Part shown: piece after piece, positions 8,374 through 15,948 of the stretch
How the letters are laid out: each line of letters starts with the position of its first letter
How positions within the stretch are numbered: the stretch's first letter is position 1
DNA from: Thomasclavelia sp.
Lineage (GTDB): Bacteria; Bacillota_I; Bacilli_A; Erysipelotrichales; Coprobacillaceae
Length of the DNA: 43,974 nt
Direction: 5' to 3'
NCBI GenBank assembly: GCA_020025035.1
Contig: JAHHSU010000005.1
Location: 1 to 43,974, forward strand
Notes under the pieces: model-generated
What the model saw: only the letters and a program-made list of their open reading frames with translations
Told to the model about the DNA's origin: nothing
The model's database searches: none
Made by a program: the position numbers and the translations under genes

Positions 8374-9075
8374 ATGGAAATGATTTTGAAAACAACTAAT
8401 CTTTGTAAAACATTTAAAGGTCATATGGCTGTAAATAGCGTATCGCTAAATATTGAGCGAAATTCGGTTTATGGATTACTTGGTCCAAATGGAGCTGGTA
8501 AATCTACTATTTTAAAGATGATTACCGGTATTTTAAAACCTACTTCAGGGACGATTTTATTTGATGATCATCCATGGGTGAGAAATGATTTAAATCATAT
8601 AGGTGCGTTAATTGAAATACCGCCACTTTATGAGAACTTAACCGCACATGAAAATCTAAAGGTGCGTACGACACTTCTTGGACTTGAGGATAGTAGAATT
8701 GATGAAGTTTTAGAAACCGTACGTCTAGGCAATACTGGTAAAAAACTAGTTGGTCAGTTTTCACTTGGTATGAAGCAACGTCTTGGGATTGCAATCGCAT
8801 TATTGAATAATCCACAACTTTTGATTCTAGATGAACCTACTAATGGACTTGATCCTGTAGGTATTGAAGAGCTTCGAGAATTAATTCGCTCTTTTCCATC
8901 AAAGGGTATTACTGTGATTCTTTCAAGTCATATTCTTTTAGAGGTACAGCAGATGGCTGATCACATTGGAATTATTTCAGGGGGTGTTCTAGAATATGAA
9001 GGTGAGCTTCATGAAAATCAAAATTTGGAACAGTTATTTATGGATGTTGTAAAAAATAATTACAAGGAGGGGTAA
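8374..9075 (+). CDS. lantibiotic-immunity ABC transporter ATPase (LanF type)
   Basis: ATP-binding subunit, 233 residues, of a LanFEG-type exporter that removes lantibiotics from the cytoplasmic membrane. Seen: Walker A GPNGAGKST (37-45), signature FSLGMKQR (129-136), Walker B LILDEP (150-155) and the switch histidine in SSHIL. At the usual Q-loop position the sequence reads IGALIEIPPLYENL, giving Glu in place of Gln. That E-loop is a known hallmark of LanF proteins and supports this call over a generic drug or bacitracin exporter. AAAGGA lies 10 bases before the ATG. Two permease genes follow immediately. Leucine codons of the CTT type look commoner than in flanking genes, consistent with transfer. 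Confidence 0.88.
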   Translation: MEMILKTTNLCKTFKGHMAVNSVSLNIERNSVYGLLGPNGAGKSTILKMITGILKPTSGTILFDDHPWVRNDLNHIGALIEIPPLYENLTAHENLKVRTTLLGLEDSRIDEVLETVRLGNTGKKLVGQFSLGMKQRLGIAIALLNNPQLLILDEPTNGLDPVGIEELRELIRSFPSKGITVILSSHILLEVQQMADHIGIISGGVLEYEGELHENQNLEQLFMDVVKNNYKEG

Positions 9076-9078
9076 GCA

Positions 9079-9801
9079 ATGAATTATCTTAAATCAGAAC
9101 ATCTTAAGTTTAAAAGGACAATTTTTAATAAGTTGCTTTGGATTGCTCCTTTATTTGTCACTGTTTTTGCATGGATTATAGGTGGTTTTTCTGGCTTTAT
9201 GTATATGTCTTTTTACTGGTGGTATGCATTTATTCTTCCAGGAACAATTGCTATTTTATGTGTTTTTTCGCATTTAAAGGAAGATAAGGCTGGAAAGTAC
9301 TATTCTATTTTTTCTATACCAATAGATTTGGTAAAATTTGAAATGGCAAAATCTGTTTTAATCATTGAAAAACTTGTAATCGCTGCATTATTTTTAGCAA
9401 CTTTTGTTTCTATTAGTAATGTTATTTCTCCAGCACTTGCAGTTTATAATATTGGGGTAAGTGTTCTTGGAAGTGTTGCAATTGTACTTGCATCTATTTG
9501 GCAAATCCCATTGTGCTTATTTTTGGCTCAAACAATTGGAATGACTTTACCTATTTATTTAAATACAATTTTAGGTATTCTTTTTCCTATTGTATTAAAA
9601 GAATCTATTTTTGTATGGCTTTGCCCTTATTGCTGGACTGCAAAATTAGCAGAATCTTTAATGGGAATTGAAATCAGTGGAGTTTATAAAGGAAATTCTC
9701 ACTTTTCAATCTCAATTATTGCAGTTTTAGTTGCCTCTTTTTTCTTATTTATGATATTTTCTTTTTTTGATGCTAAAAATTTTCAAAAAGGAGGAAACTA
9801 A
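9079..9801 (+). CDS. lantibiotic-immunity ABC permease (LanE/MutE type)
   Basis: A 240-residue integral membrane protein with six likely membrane segments. It starts MNYLKSEHLKFKRT, and a YWWYAFILPG segment follows the first helices. This arrangement is typical of EpiE/MutE/NisE permeases of the ABC-2 type. It starts 3 bases after the ATPase stop, with AAGGAGGGG before the ATG, and is followed 2 bases later by the second permease. It is expected to form the LanFEG complex with the ATPase and the 9804 product. Confidence 0.85.
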   Translation: MNYLKSEHLKFKRTIFNKLLWIAPLFVTVFAWIIGGFSGFMYMSFYWWYAFILPGTIAILCVFSHLKEDKAGKYYSIFSIPIDLVKFEMAKSVLIIEKLVIAALFLATFVSISNVISPALAVYNIGVSVLGSVAIVLASIWQIPLCLFLAQTIGMTLPIYLNTILGILFPIVLKESIFVWLCPYCWTAKLAESLMGIEISGVYKGNSHFSISIIAVLVASFFLFMIFSFFDAKNFQKGGN

Positions 9802-9803
9802 AA

Positions 9804-10520
9804 ATGAGATTGCTGAATGGAATACGTTTAGAGCTATTAAAATTTAAACATACGCCTTTAATAATTATTCATATGATATTTCCAATCATTGGTGCATGCT
9901 TATTTACAGTCTACTTCTTCTGTTATAAAAACGTGTCCTCAATTAATAGGATTGACCTTATTTTAGAACTTACAGCTACTGTATTTCCACTACTAATTAG
10001 TATTATTGTAGGATTAAATGTTTTACTAGAAGAAAAAGCATCCCACTTTCAGCCCTTACTAATAGTTCCTTATCGTGGAAAATTATTTTTTGTAAAACTA
10101 TTAACACTCTTTTTTTCAGGTGTGTTTTCACTCATTCTGTTATTTACGTTGTTTCTTTTAGGAACACTATTAACTAGGCAGATAGGAACTGTTCCAATCT
10201 TATTTCTTTTACAATCTGTATTTGGACTTGCAATTTGGAATTTTGTAATCTATACGCTACACTTATTTTTAAGCTTTAAATTTGGTCTTACAAGTTCTCT
10301 TTTTTGGGGTGTGTTTGAAAGCTTACAGTGTATCTTATTTAGTAATATTGAGTTGCAAGGTGCAACGCGCCTTATTCCTTTTGCCTGGTCTGTAGACTGG
10401 ATACACGATAGTATGAATAAAACGATATCAAATCATATTGTAATTTGGGTTGTAGCAATTGCTCTTACAATTATTTTTGCAGCCATAACCATTCAATGGT
10501 TTATACATTGGGAAGGATAA
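9804..10520 (+). CDS. lantibiotic-immunity ABC permease (LanG/MutG type)
   Basis: A 238-residue protein with about six hydrophobic helices. The N-terminal GIRLELLKFKHTPL and the layout of helices fit the EpiG/MutG/NisG subunits of LanFEG exporters. AAAGGAGG precedes the ATG. Having two separate, dissimilar permeases with one ATPase is the LanFEG signature. No lanA, lanB/M, lanC, lanP or lanT gene is in the window, so the host probably resists lantibiotics made by others. Confidence 0.85.
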   Translation: MRLLNGIRLELLKFKHTPLIIIHMIFPIIGACLFTVYFFCYKNVSSINRIDLILELTATVFPLLISIIVGLNVLLEEKASHFQPLLIVPYRGKLFFVKLLTLFFSGVFSLILLFTLFLLGTLLTRQIGTVPILFLLQSVFGLAIWNFVIYTLHLFLSFKFGLTSSLFWGVFESLQCILFSNIELQGATRLIPFAWSVDWIHDSMNKTISNHIVIWVVAIALTIIFAAITIQWFIHWEG

Positions 10521-10653
10521 ATAAACTATAAGCAAAAATATACTAATAAGTACATTGCAAATATCATTATTTTTACAGGGGTATATGTTTCTTTGTAAAA
10601 TAAGATGATTGAATTTCTTGTAGATTATATTCCATACTATTTAAATATTGAAG

Positions 10654-10759
10654 ATGTTATAACATGAATCATCATTATAAAATTCTAAATGATATTGTTT
10701 AAACATTAGGGGCATAGACCATGTATAAACGTTATAACATCGAATCAGTATGTTATAAT
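10654..10759. promoter_or_regulatory. three ATGTTATAACAT-like operator sites at the lanRK promoter
   Basis: A perfect 12-bp palindrome ATGTTATAACAT lies at 10654-10665. Close relatives lie at 10731-10740 (GTTATAACAT) and 10750-10760 (ATGTTATAATA). The last two sit inside a wider inverted repeat AAACGT...ATAACAT/ATGTTAT...ACGTTT (10727-10767). That repeat covers a possible -10 TATAAT (10754-10759) upstream of the response-regulator gene. The arrangement suggests binding of a dimeric regulator; which one is unknown. Confidence 0.55.
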
Positions 10760-10792
10760 ACGTTTATGATTTTATCGAAAGGAGGAGGTAAA

Positions 10793-11452
10793 ATGGCTTT
10801 GATACTTGTAGTAGATGATGATGTTTCAATTTTACAGCTTATTAAAAATGGACTATCCAAAGACGGACATATTGTTTCAACATATACCTGTGCAAATCAT
10901 GTTCCACTAGACAAACTTGTTCAATATGATTTGATTATTTTAGATGTTATGATGTCAGGAATAAATGGCTTTTCATATTGCAAGAAAATTCGCTTACTAG
11001 TAGACTGTCCAATTATGTTTTTAACAGCAAAGACAATGGAAAATGATATAACATATGGTTTTGGAGTAGGAGCAGATGATTATTTAACTAAGCCATTTAG
11101 AATTTTGGAACTAAGGGCTAGAGTCAATGCCCATTTACGCAGAGAAAAGCGTGATAAACATCATGCTCTTATCCTTGATAATATTAAAATAGACTTATCT
11201 GTAAAAGAAGTAAAGGTCGATGGTATGATAGTTACTTTTACTAAAAGTGAATATTTGATTTGCGAATACCTTGCTTTAAATAAAGGTCAGGTGTTTACAA
11301 AGGAACAAATCTATGAAGCTGTATTTAGTTTGGATGGAGAGAGTGATAATTCTACTATTTCAACACATATCAAAAATATACGTGCAAAACTAAATACGTT
11401 TGGAGTACAGCCAATTACAACAGTATGGGGGATGGGATATAAATGGGAATAA
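10793..11452 (+). CDS. OmpR-family response regulator (LanR-like)
   Basis: Two-component response regulator, 219 residues from the ATG at 10793, which has AAAGGAGGAGG just upstream. An in-frame ATG at 10721 has no ribosome site and would translate the operator region. The receiver domain shows DDD (8-10), phospho-acceptor Asp51 in LDVMM, Thr78 in LTAK and Lys100 in LTKPF. The C-terminal winged helix (about 125-219) ends ITTVWGMGYKWE. It overlaps the kinase gene by 10 bases. By position it should control the LanFEG immunity genes, as NisR/SpaR-type regulators do. Confidence 0.92.
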   Translation: MALILVVDDDVSILQLIKNGLSKDGHIVSTYTCANHVPLDKLVQYDLIILDVMMSGINGFSYCKKIRLLVDCPIMFLTAKTMENDITYGFGVGADDYLTKPFRILELRARVNAHLRREKRDKHHALILDNIKIDLSVKEVKVDGMIVTFTKSEYLICEYLALNKGQVFTKEQIYEAVFSLDGESDNSTISTHIKNIRAKLNTFGVQPITTVWGMGYKWE

Positions 11453-12750
11453 ATCAAACAAATTCTCTCAAAACAGCATTTTGGAAATTTTTGGTTGCAC
11501 TGCTTTTTAGTCTTTGCATGGCTGTTTTCATTCCGTTTATGTTACTCTTGTTTGGAACTACATTTGGGATTGTTACCTATGCAAATTATTCAGAACAAAG
11601 TGTAAAACATATTGAACCAATCATTGCATCAGCACCAGATTTATCTAAGGTACAACTTCCTGTTGGTTGTAAATATCTATTATTAGATAAAAACTATCAG
11701 CTTGTTAAAAGCAATTTGAATAAAAAAGATCTTTCTATTGCTTTAGATTATGCAGTTACTGGAAAGATGGATGGACTAGGAAATAAACAGTATTTATTTG
11801 TTACTCGTGAAAACGAATTTGTAATTCTACAATACTATATTGGCTCTAAGTTTACAGATGAATGGTTAAACAAACTTTTACCTTCACCTGAAATTCTTTT
11901 ATATATTTTAATGGGATTAAACTGTATTGCTGTATGTATTTTCCTTACAACAAGATTTTCTAAGAGTCTACGCTTACAGCTTGTTCCACTTTTTAATGCA
12001 ACAAAAGAAGTATCTAGACAAAACCTTGATTTTGAGGTAGGTCATTCAAAAATTAAAGAATTTGAAGACGTACTATTGTCTTTTTCTAATATGAAAGATA
12101 GCTTAAAAAATTCTTTGAAACAACAATGGCAAACTGAACAAATGCAAAAAGAACAAATTGCATCACTAACTCATGATTTGAAAACTCCTTTGACCATTAT
12201 TCAAGGAAATATCGATTTGCTTTGTGAAACAAATTTGGATGATGAACAGAAAATGTATTCAAGATATATTATTGATGGCTCTAAACAGATGCAAGAATAC
12301 ATTAAGATACTAATTGAAATTTCTAGGGCATCTACTGGATATTTACTATGTAAAAAAACCTATGATATAGAAGTATTTCTAGGTGAATTACAAGAGCATA
12401 TTAAGGCAATATGTTATGTAAAGAAAAAACAGTTAGTGTTTGAATCTGTTGGTTTGCCTGATCAAATTACAATTGACAAAACGCTCTTAGAGCGGGCTGT
12501 ATTAAATGTGGTAAACAATGCATTAGATTATAGTACTCAAAAGGTGATTGTAAAGATTCGATTTCAAAAAAAGAATGATACATTGGAAATTATTGTGATT
12601 GATGATGGAAAAGGTTTTTCTAAGGATGCATTGTATCATGCTAAAGAACAGTTTTATATGGAAGATAAGGGTAGAAGTAGTAAGATGCATTTTGGTATGG
12701 GTCTTTATATTGCTAACTGCATTGCAAAGTGTCATGGTGGTAAAATATAA
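11443..12750 (+). CDS. sensor histidine kinase (LanK-like), C-terminally truncated by a stop
   Basis: Membrane histidine kinase, 435 residues. There are two TM helices (about 15-45 and 151-170) around a ~100-residue extracellular domain, then a HAMP-like linker. The dimerisation domain has HDLKTPLTII (His244). The GHKL ATPase has an N box (NVVNNALDYS), G1 (DDGKGFS) and G2 (FGMGLYIA). The product ends abruptly at CHGGKI. After the TAA (12748-12750) the same frame continues as LENFTKTGGAMVTILVQ to a second stop at 12823-12825, exactly the final beta-strand expected of the family. It was therefore most likely about 460 residues long before a nonsense change, and function may be reduced. Confidence 0.88.
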   Translation: MGINQTNSLKTAFWKFLVALLFSLCMAVFIPFMLLLFGTTFGIVTYANYSEQSVKHIEPIIASAPDLSKVQLPVGCKYLLLDKNYQLVKSNLNKKDLSIALDYAVTGKMDGLGNKQYLFVTRENEFVILQYYIGSKFTDEWLNKLLPSPEILLYILMGLNCIAVCIFLTTRFSKSLRLQLVPLFNATKEVSRQNLDFEVGHSKIKEFEDVLLSFSNMKDSLKNSLKQQWQTEQMQKEQIASLTHDLKTPLTIIQGNIDLLCETNLDDEQKMYSRYIIDGSKQMQEYIKILIEISRASTGYLLCKKTYDIEVFLGELQEHIKAICYVKKKQLVFESVGLPDQITIDKTLLERAVLNVVNNALDYSTQKVIVKIRFQKKNDTLEIIVIDDGKGFSKDALYHAKEQFYMEDKGRSSKMHFGMGLYIANCIAKCHGGKI

Positions 12751-12825
12751 TTAGAGAATTTTACTAAAACTGGAGGAGCAATGGTAACTATCTTAGTGCA
12801 ATCTAAAGATGATTTGATAAATTGA
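12751..12825 (+). pseudogene. detached C-terminal coding tail of the histidine kinase
   Basis: These 24 sense codons lie in frame with the kinase, immediately after its stop, and encode LENFTKTGGAMVTILVQ plus seven more residues. KTGGAxVxIxL is the usual closing motif of NisK/SpaK-type GHKL domains. It has no start of its own and would be made only by stop-codon readthrough. Confidence 0.75.
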
Positions 12826-13284
12826 TTATTAGTAGATATAAAAATAAGATTACTCAATTTGTTGTAAATAAGTGGTTACATAGTGCAATGATTTAGGTGA
12901 TCTTTTTTGATATTATTCTTTATTGTATAGAAGGAATGAATGCTGTAACAACTAAAATATTTATTTTAGATTAAGTATTGAGATTTAAAGGTGTTTTTTA
13001 TAAAATCTAAATTTTGATAATGGATTGCTAGGTTTGAATGTCTAATGGTAACAAAAATATACTACTAAGTTACAAGAAAAATGGAAAGAGATTAAAGCAA
13101 AAAGACTATTTAGAACTTACTAGAATATCTAGGGATACAAGGTATAAAGCAAATAGAATGAGGTAGACAAATAATAATAGTAGACAAAAAAATCGTTGAT
13201 AAAAATAGAAAGGAGCAGTCAAACTTTTTTGAATATACAGTATAAATATTGCTTTATACACATATGATGTGTTGAGGTGAAATA
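12826..13284. other. region without a gene, right edge of the immunity island
   Basis: These 459 bases are rich in stops on both strands. One plus-strand frame (13114-13245) reads LLEYLGIQGIKQIE, a TGA at 13159-13161, then GRQIIIVDKKIVDKNRKEQ and on to a stop. That could be the decayed end of a gene, but it is too short to identify. The gerM ribosome site (GAGGTG) follows at 13274-13279. I see no lantibiotic precursor peptide here. Confidence 0.4.
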
Positions 13285-14247
13285 ATGAAAAGAAAAATTA
13301 TTCGGTTATTATTTGTATGTAGTTTTGTTTTAGCAATCGCATTTATTTTTGAAAAAAATAAAAAAACTACAGATACTCCTGTATCCAATATAGTTTATAC
13401 AAATAATCCACATTATAAAGAAATTGTATACCAAGATGAAAGTCAAATGTTAATTCCTGTAAATATGGAAGTCTCATTAGATGGTAGTTTAGAAGATGAT
13501 GTTGCACGTATTGTCCATTTAATGAAAACAAAACCAACACAATATAAAGGATTATATCCAGTAATTCAAGATGACGTGACATTAAATTCTGTATCATTTG
13601 ATGAAGGGTTACTAACATTAGATTTTAATGATGGATTAATGAATTTAAATAAGGAAGGAAGTCTGAATTTTTTAGAAGCCTTGACATGGACACTTTGTGA
13701 GTATCAAAATATTAAACAATTACATTTAACATGTAACAATGAAGAAATTACAAATTTACAAGATAGCTATATTTCATTATCACAAAATTATAATAATAGT
13801 TTAGGTTTAAATAATTTTGAGTCTGTAAATGCTTATTTACATAAAACAAATGCTTTAACAGTTTATGCAAATAAGGTAATTGATGGACAAACGTTTTATG
13901 TACCTATGACACGTAGATTAAATACAACTGATTTAGATATTAAAGATAAGGTGAGTTTTTTATTAAAACACACTTCAATTTCATCCTTATTAAATGAAAA
14001 TACTGTATTAAAAAATTTAGAAGTGTTAGATGGTACTGAAATTGTAGATGGTAAATTGATTGTAAATTTAAGTGATCAAGCATTATTAGATGAAATGTCA
14101 TTAAATCCTCAAGTATCTGATTTATTAATGTTATCATTACGACAAATTGATGGAGTAGAAATGATTGGTTTTACTGTAAATGGACAAACAATAGGACAAG
14201 ATGAAGTTGTTTCTAAAGAAATTGTATATAATGTTGTAAAGATGTAA
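13285..14247 (+). CDS. GerM-domain (GerMN) membrane protein
   Basis: A 320-residue protein anchored by one N-terminal helix (about 5-22). It carries two GerMN-type domains, at about 55-155 and 205-310. Each contains the pattern in which a short helix is followed by VNLSD or LDFND and a closing QLHLTCNNE/MIGFTVNGQ strand. In Bacillus, GerM is needed for sporulation and germination and is linked to peptidoglycan at the engulfment stage. That gene also lies near racE and a phosphoesterase gene, as here. The start ATG follows GAGGTGAAATA. The wall substrate or partner is not evident from the sequence. Confidence 0.85.
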   Translation: MKRKIIRLLFVCSFVLAIAFIFEKNKKTTDTPVSNIVYTNNPHYKEIVYQDESQMLIPVNMEVSLDGSLEDDVARIVHLMKTKPTQYKGLYPVIQDDVTLNSVSFDEGLLTLDFNDGLMNLNKEGSLNFLEALTWTLCEYQNIKQLHLTCNNEEITNLQDSYISLSQNYNNSLGLNNFESVNAYLHKTNALTVYANKVIDGQTFYVPMTRRLNTTDLDIKDKVSFLLKHTSISSLLNENTVLKNLEVLDGTEIVDGKLIVNLSDQALLDEMSLNPQVSDLLMLSLRQIDGVEMIGFTVNGQTIGQDEVVSKEIVYNVVKM

Positions 14248-14278
14248 TTCTATGCTATACTCATGTTGAGGTGGTAGT

Positions 14279-14317
14279 ATGAAAAAAATTATAAACATAT
14301 GTGATGTTGTATGGTAA
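14279..14317 (+). CDS. possible 12-codon leader peptide
   Basis: A very short frame starts at 14279 with a good ribosome site (GAGGTGGT) and encodes 12 residues (MKKIINICDVVW). It ends at 14317, overlapping the phosphoesterase start (14311) by 7 bases. The downstream ATG has no ribosome site of its own, so translation of the leader probably delivers ribosomes to it. It might also be what is left of a deleted gene. Function unknown. Confidence 0.4.
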   Translation: MKKIINICDVVW

Positions 14318-14781
14318 AAATAGTGGTTATGTCTGATAATCATGGAAAAACTCATCATATAGAAAATATATATCTTGCTAATCAAGATGCTGATTATTTT
14401 ATTCATTGTGGCGATTTTGAAGATGATGATATATTTTTAGAAAAATTTATTAGTGTATCAGGAAATAATGATATTGGATCATCGTTTCCTAAAAATCAAA
14501 CTTTAGAAATTGAAGGATATAAAATAGAAGTATGTCATGGTAATCAATTTGATTATTATGAGCGAACATTCAATATGTATGAGTATGCAAAGCAACAAGG
14601 AATCGACATTTTGATTAGTGGCCATACCCATATTCCAAATAATGAATGTATTGATCATATTCATTTGATTAATCCAGGTTCTACAGCACGTCCTCGATCT
14701 AACAGTAAACCAAGCTATGCAATATTATGGTTAGATCAAGGATCTATTCATGTGGAATTTCAAGAATATATAGAGAATTAG
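14311..14781 (+). CDS. YfcE/YsnB-type metallophosphoesterase
   Basis: A 156-residue calcineurin-like phosphoesterase of the compact YfcE/MJ0936 group. Metal-binding blocks are in order: SDNHG (8-12), HCGD (about 32-35), GNND (about 51-54), CHGN and SGHTHIP. The last lines NPGSTARPR are typical of the group. Family members hydrolyse phosphodiesters in vitro; the physiological substrate is usually unknown. In Bacillus a gene of this type lies downstream of gerM, and the same order holds here. It ends at a bidirectional terminator facing the germination operon. Confidence 0.9.
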   Translation: MVKIVVMSDNHGKTHHIENIYLANQDADYFIHCGDFEDDDIFLEKFISVSGNNDIGSSFPKNQTLEIEGYKIEVCHGNQFDYYERTFNMYEYAKQQGIDILISGHTHIPNNECIDHIHLINPGSTARPRSNSKPSYAILWLDQGSIHVEFQEYIEN

Positions 14782-14787
14782 TATTAA

Positions 14788-14822
14788 AGAAACTATACTA
14801 TGATGAAATAGTTTCTTTTTTA
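14788..14822 (+). terminator. terminator between the phosphoesterase and gerC (bidirectional)
   Basis: Stem AGAAACTAT/ATAGTTTCT (14788-14796 with 14808-14816) has a T run on the plus side. On the minus side a shorter T-rich tail could end the germination operon. Confidence 0.8.
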
Positions 14823-14859
14823 AATGTACTATGACTAACTATAATTGAATTTATAGTAT

Positions 14860-15948
14860 CTAATCTATCGTTTGATGCTCAACAGAATTATTACGTAATT
14901 CTAATCTTGAATGCACATGTATCTCAATATTATTTATTGTAACAGGATGATTACTAAGCTTGTGTAATTCAAGGTAATCAATATTGTTTTCTAATAATTT
15001 AGTATAGGTTGATACAATGGATTGTTTCATGTATTTGTTAATTGTTGTGATTACCTCTTCTTCTTTTAAATTAGATGGATAGGATATTAGAGATAATGAA
15101 ACATGGAGATGAATATGAAATTTATTATTTTTAAATGATGTTTTAGTTTTTGAACTAAGAATATCATAATTTATTCCAAAATCTTGATATGGAATTGTTT
15201 GAGTAACATTATTGTTGCTTTTTTTATGAATATAGGTTAATCCATAAATATCTTGAATATTAAGTGTTGTTGTTTCTTTGTTATTTAGGAATGTTAACTT
15301 GTCAATTATAAATTTTTTTGCGGGATTTTCTTCTCCTTCATTAATTACACTTGAATTTTCTATTGTAGATAAGTTTGGGATAATACTAATACTGTTATCT
15401 CCTGCATAAGTTTTCATAATTTCTAACATAGGTGTTGGAACATCTAATGCATTAAGATTTGTTGGATTATTATATGCAATTAATGAAAAATAAGGGGAAC
15501 TTGTAATACTATGTTTTACTTGGTAGATATCATTAATATCTTGAGTATTGATAAATAGTGATGTTGATAATTTTAGGTGTTGATCGTGTACAACATAATT
15601 AAGTACTTCTTTTAATGGGATTGGATCTAAAACGTTTGGTGTAACTAAAAGCGTGTCTACATGATCTAACATAAATTCCATTCGCATTTTATTTTCTAGT
15701 TTTTGGATTGCTTCTCCTATAGAATTTCCAGATGTATGAATGATTAAGATTTCTCCTTTATTACTAGAAGATTCTACTTCTGGTTTAGAAAGAGAGTTAG
15801 GATTGATAATTTGAAAGGTAATTGTATATTGACTATCTTGATAATCGATTGCCATAGATGTAGGAAATACTAAAGTATAAAGATCTTTTAAGTCGCTACA
15901 TCCTGTTAGAATAGTGATAACTATAAATAAGATAGTAAGTTTTTTCAT
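14860..15948 (-). CDS. gerC: spore germination lipoprotein, Ger(x)C family
   Basis: Lipoprotein subunit (362 residues) of a germinant receptor in the spore inner membrane. A short signal peptide ends in the lipobox LTGC with acylated Cys17. The rest is a GerAC-like extracellular protein with the usual start (DLYTLVFPTSMAIDYQDSQYTITFQI), a middle domain with HVDTLLVTPNVL, and an alpha/beta C-terminal domain. Its ATG overlaps the gerA stop by 4 bases. It is last in the B-A-C operon. The symbol is by family; which germinant is sensed cannot be told from the sequence. Confidence 0.9.
   Translation of the reverse strand: MKKLTILFIVITILTGCSDLKDLYTLVFPTSMAIDYQDSQYTITFQIINPNSLSKPEVESSSNKGEILIIHTSGNSIGEAIQKLENKMRMEFMLDHVDTLLVTPNVLDPIPLKEVLNYVVHDQHLKLSTSLFINTQDINDIYQVKHSITSSPYFSLIAYNNPTNLNALDVPTPMLEIMKTYAGDNSISIIPNLSTIENSSVINEGEENPAKKFIIDKLTFLNNKETTTLNIQDIYGLTYIHKKSNNNVTQTIPYQDFGINYDILSSKTKTSFKNNKFHIHLHVSLSLISYPSNLKEEEVITTINKYMKQSIVSTYTKLLENNIDYLELHKLSNHPVTINNIEIHVHSRLELRNNSVEHQTID

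Noticed and set aside
8374..12825. Bacitracin-type BceRS-BceAB module
   Set aside because: BceB permeases are a single ~650-residue protein with ten helices and the kinase lacks a large sensor. Here there are two ~240-residue permeases and an E-loop ATPase, which is the LanFEG pattern.
12826..13284. Hidden lantibiotic precursor gene (lanA)
   Set aside because: No short frame with a ribosome site, a leader motif and a Ser/Thr/Cys-rich core was seen here or in 10521-10792.
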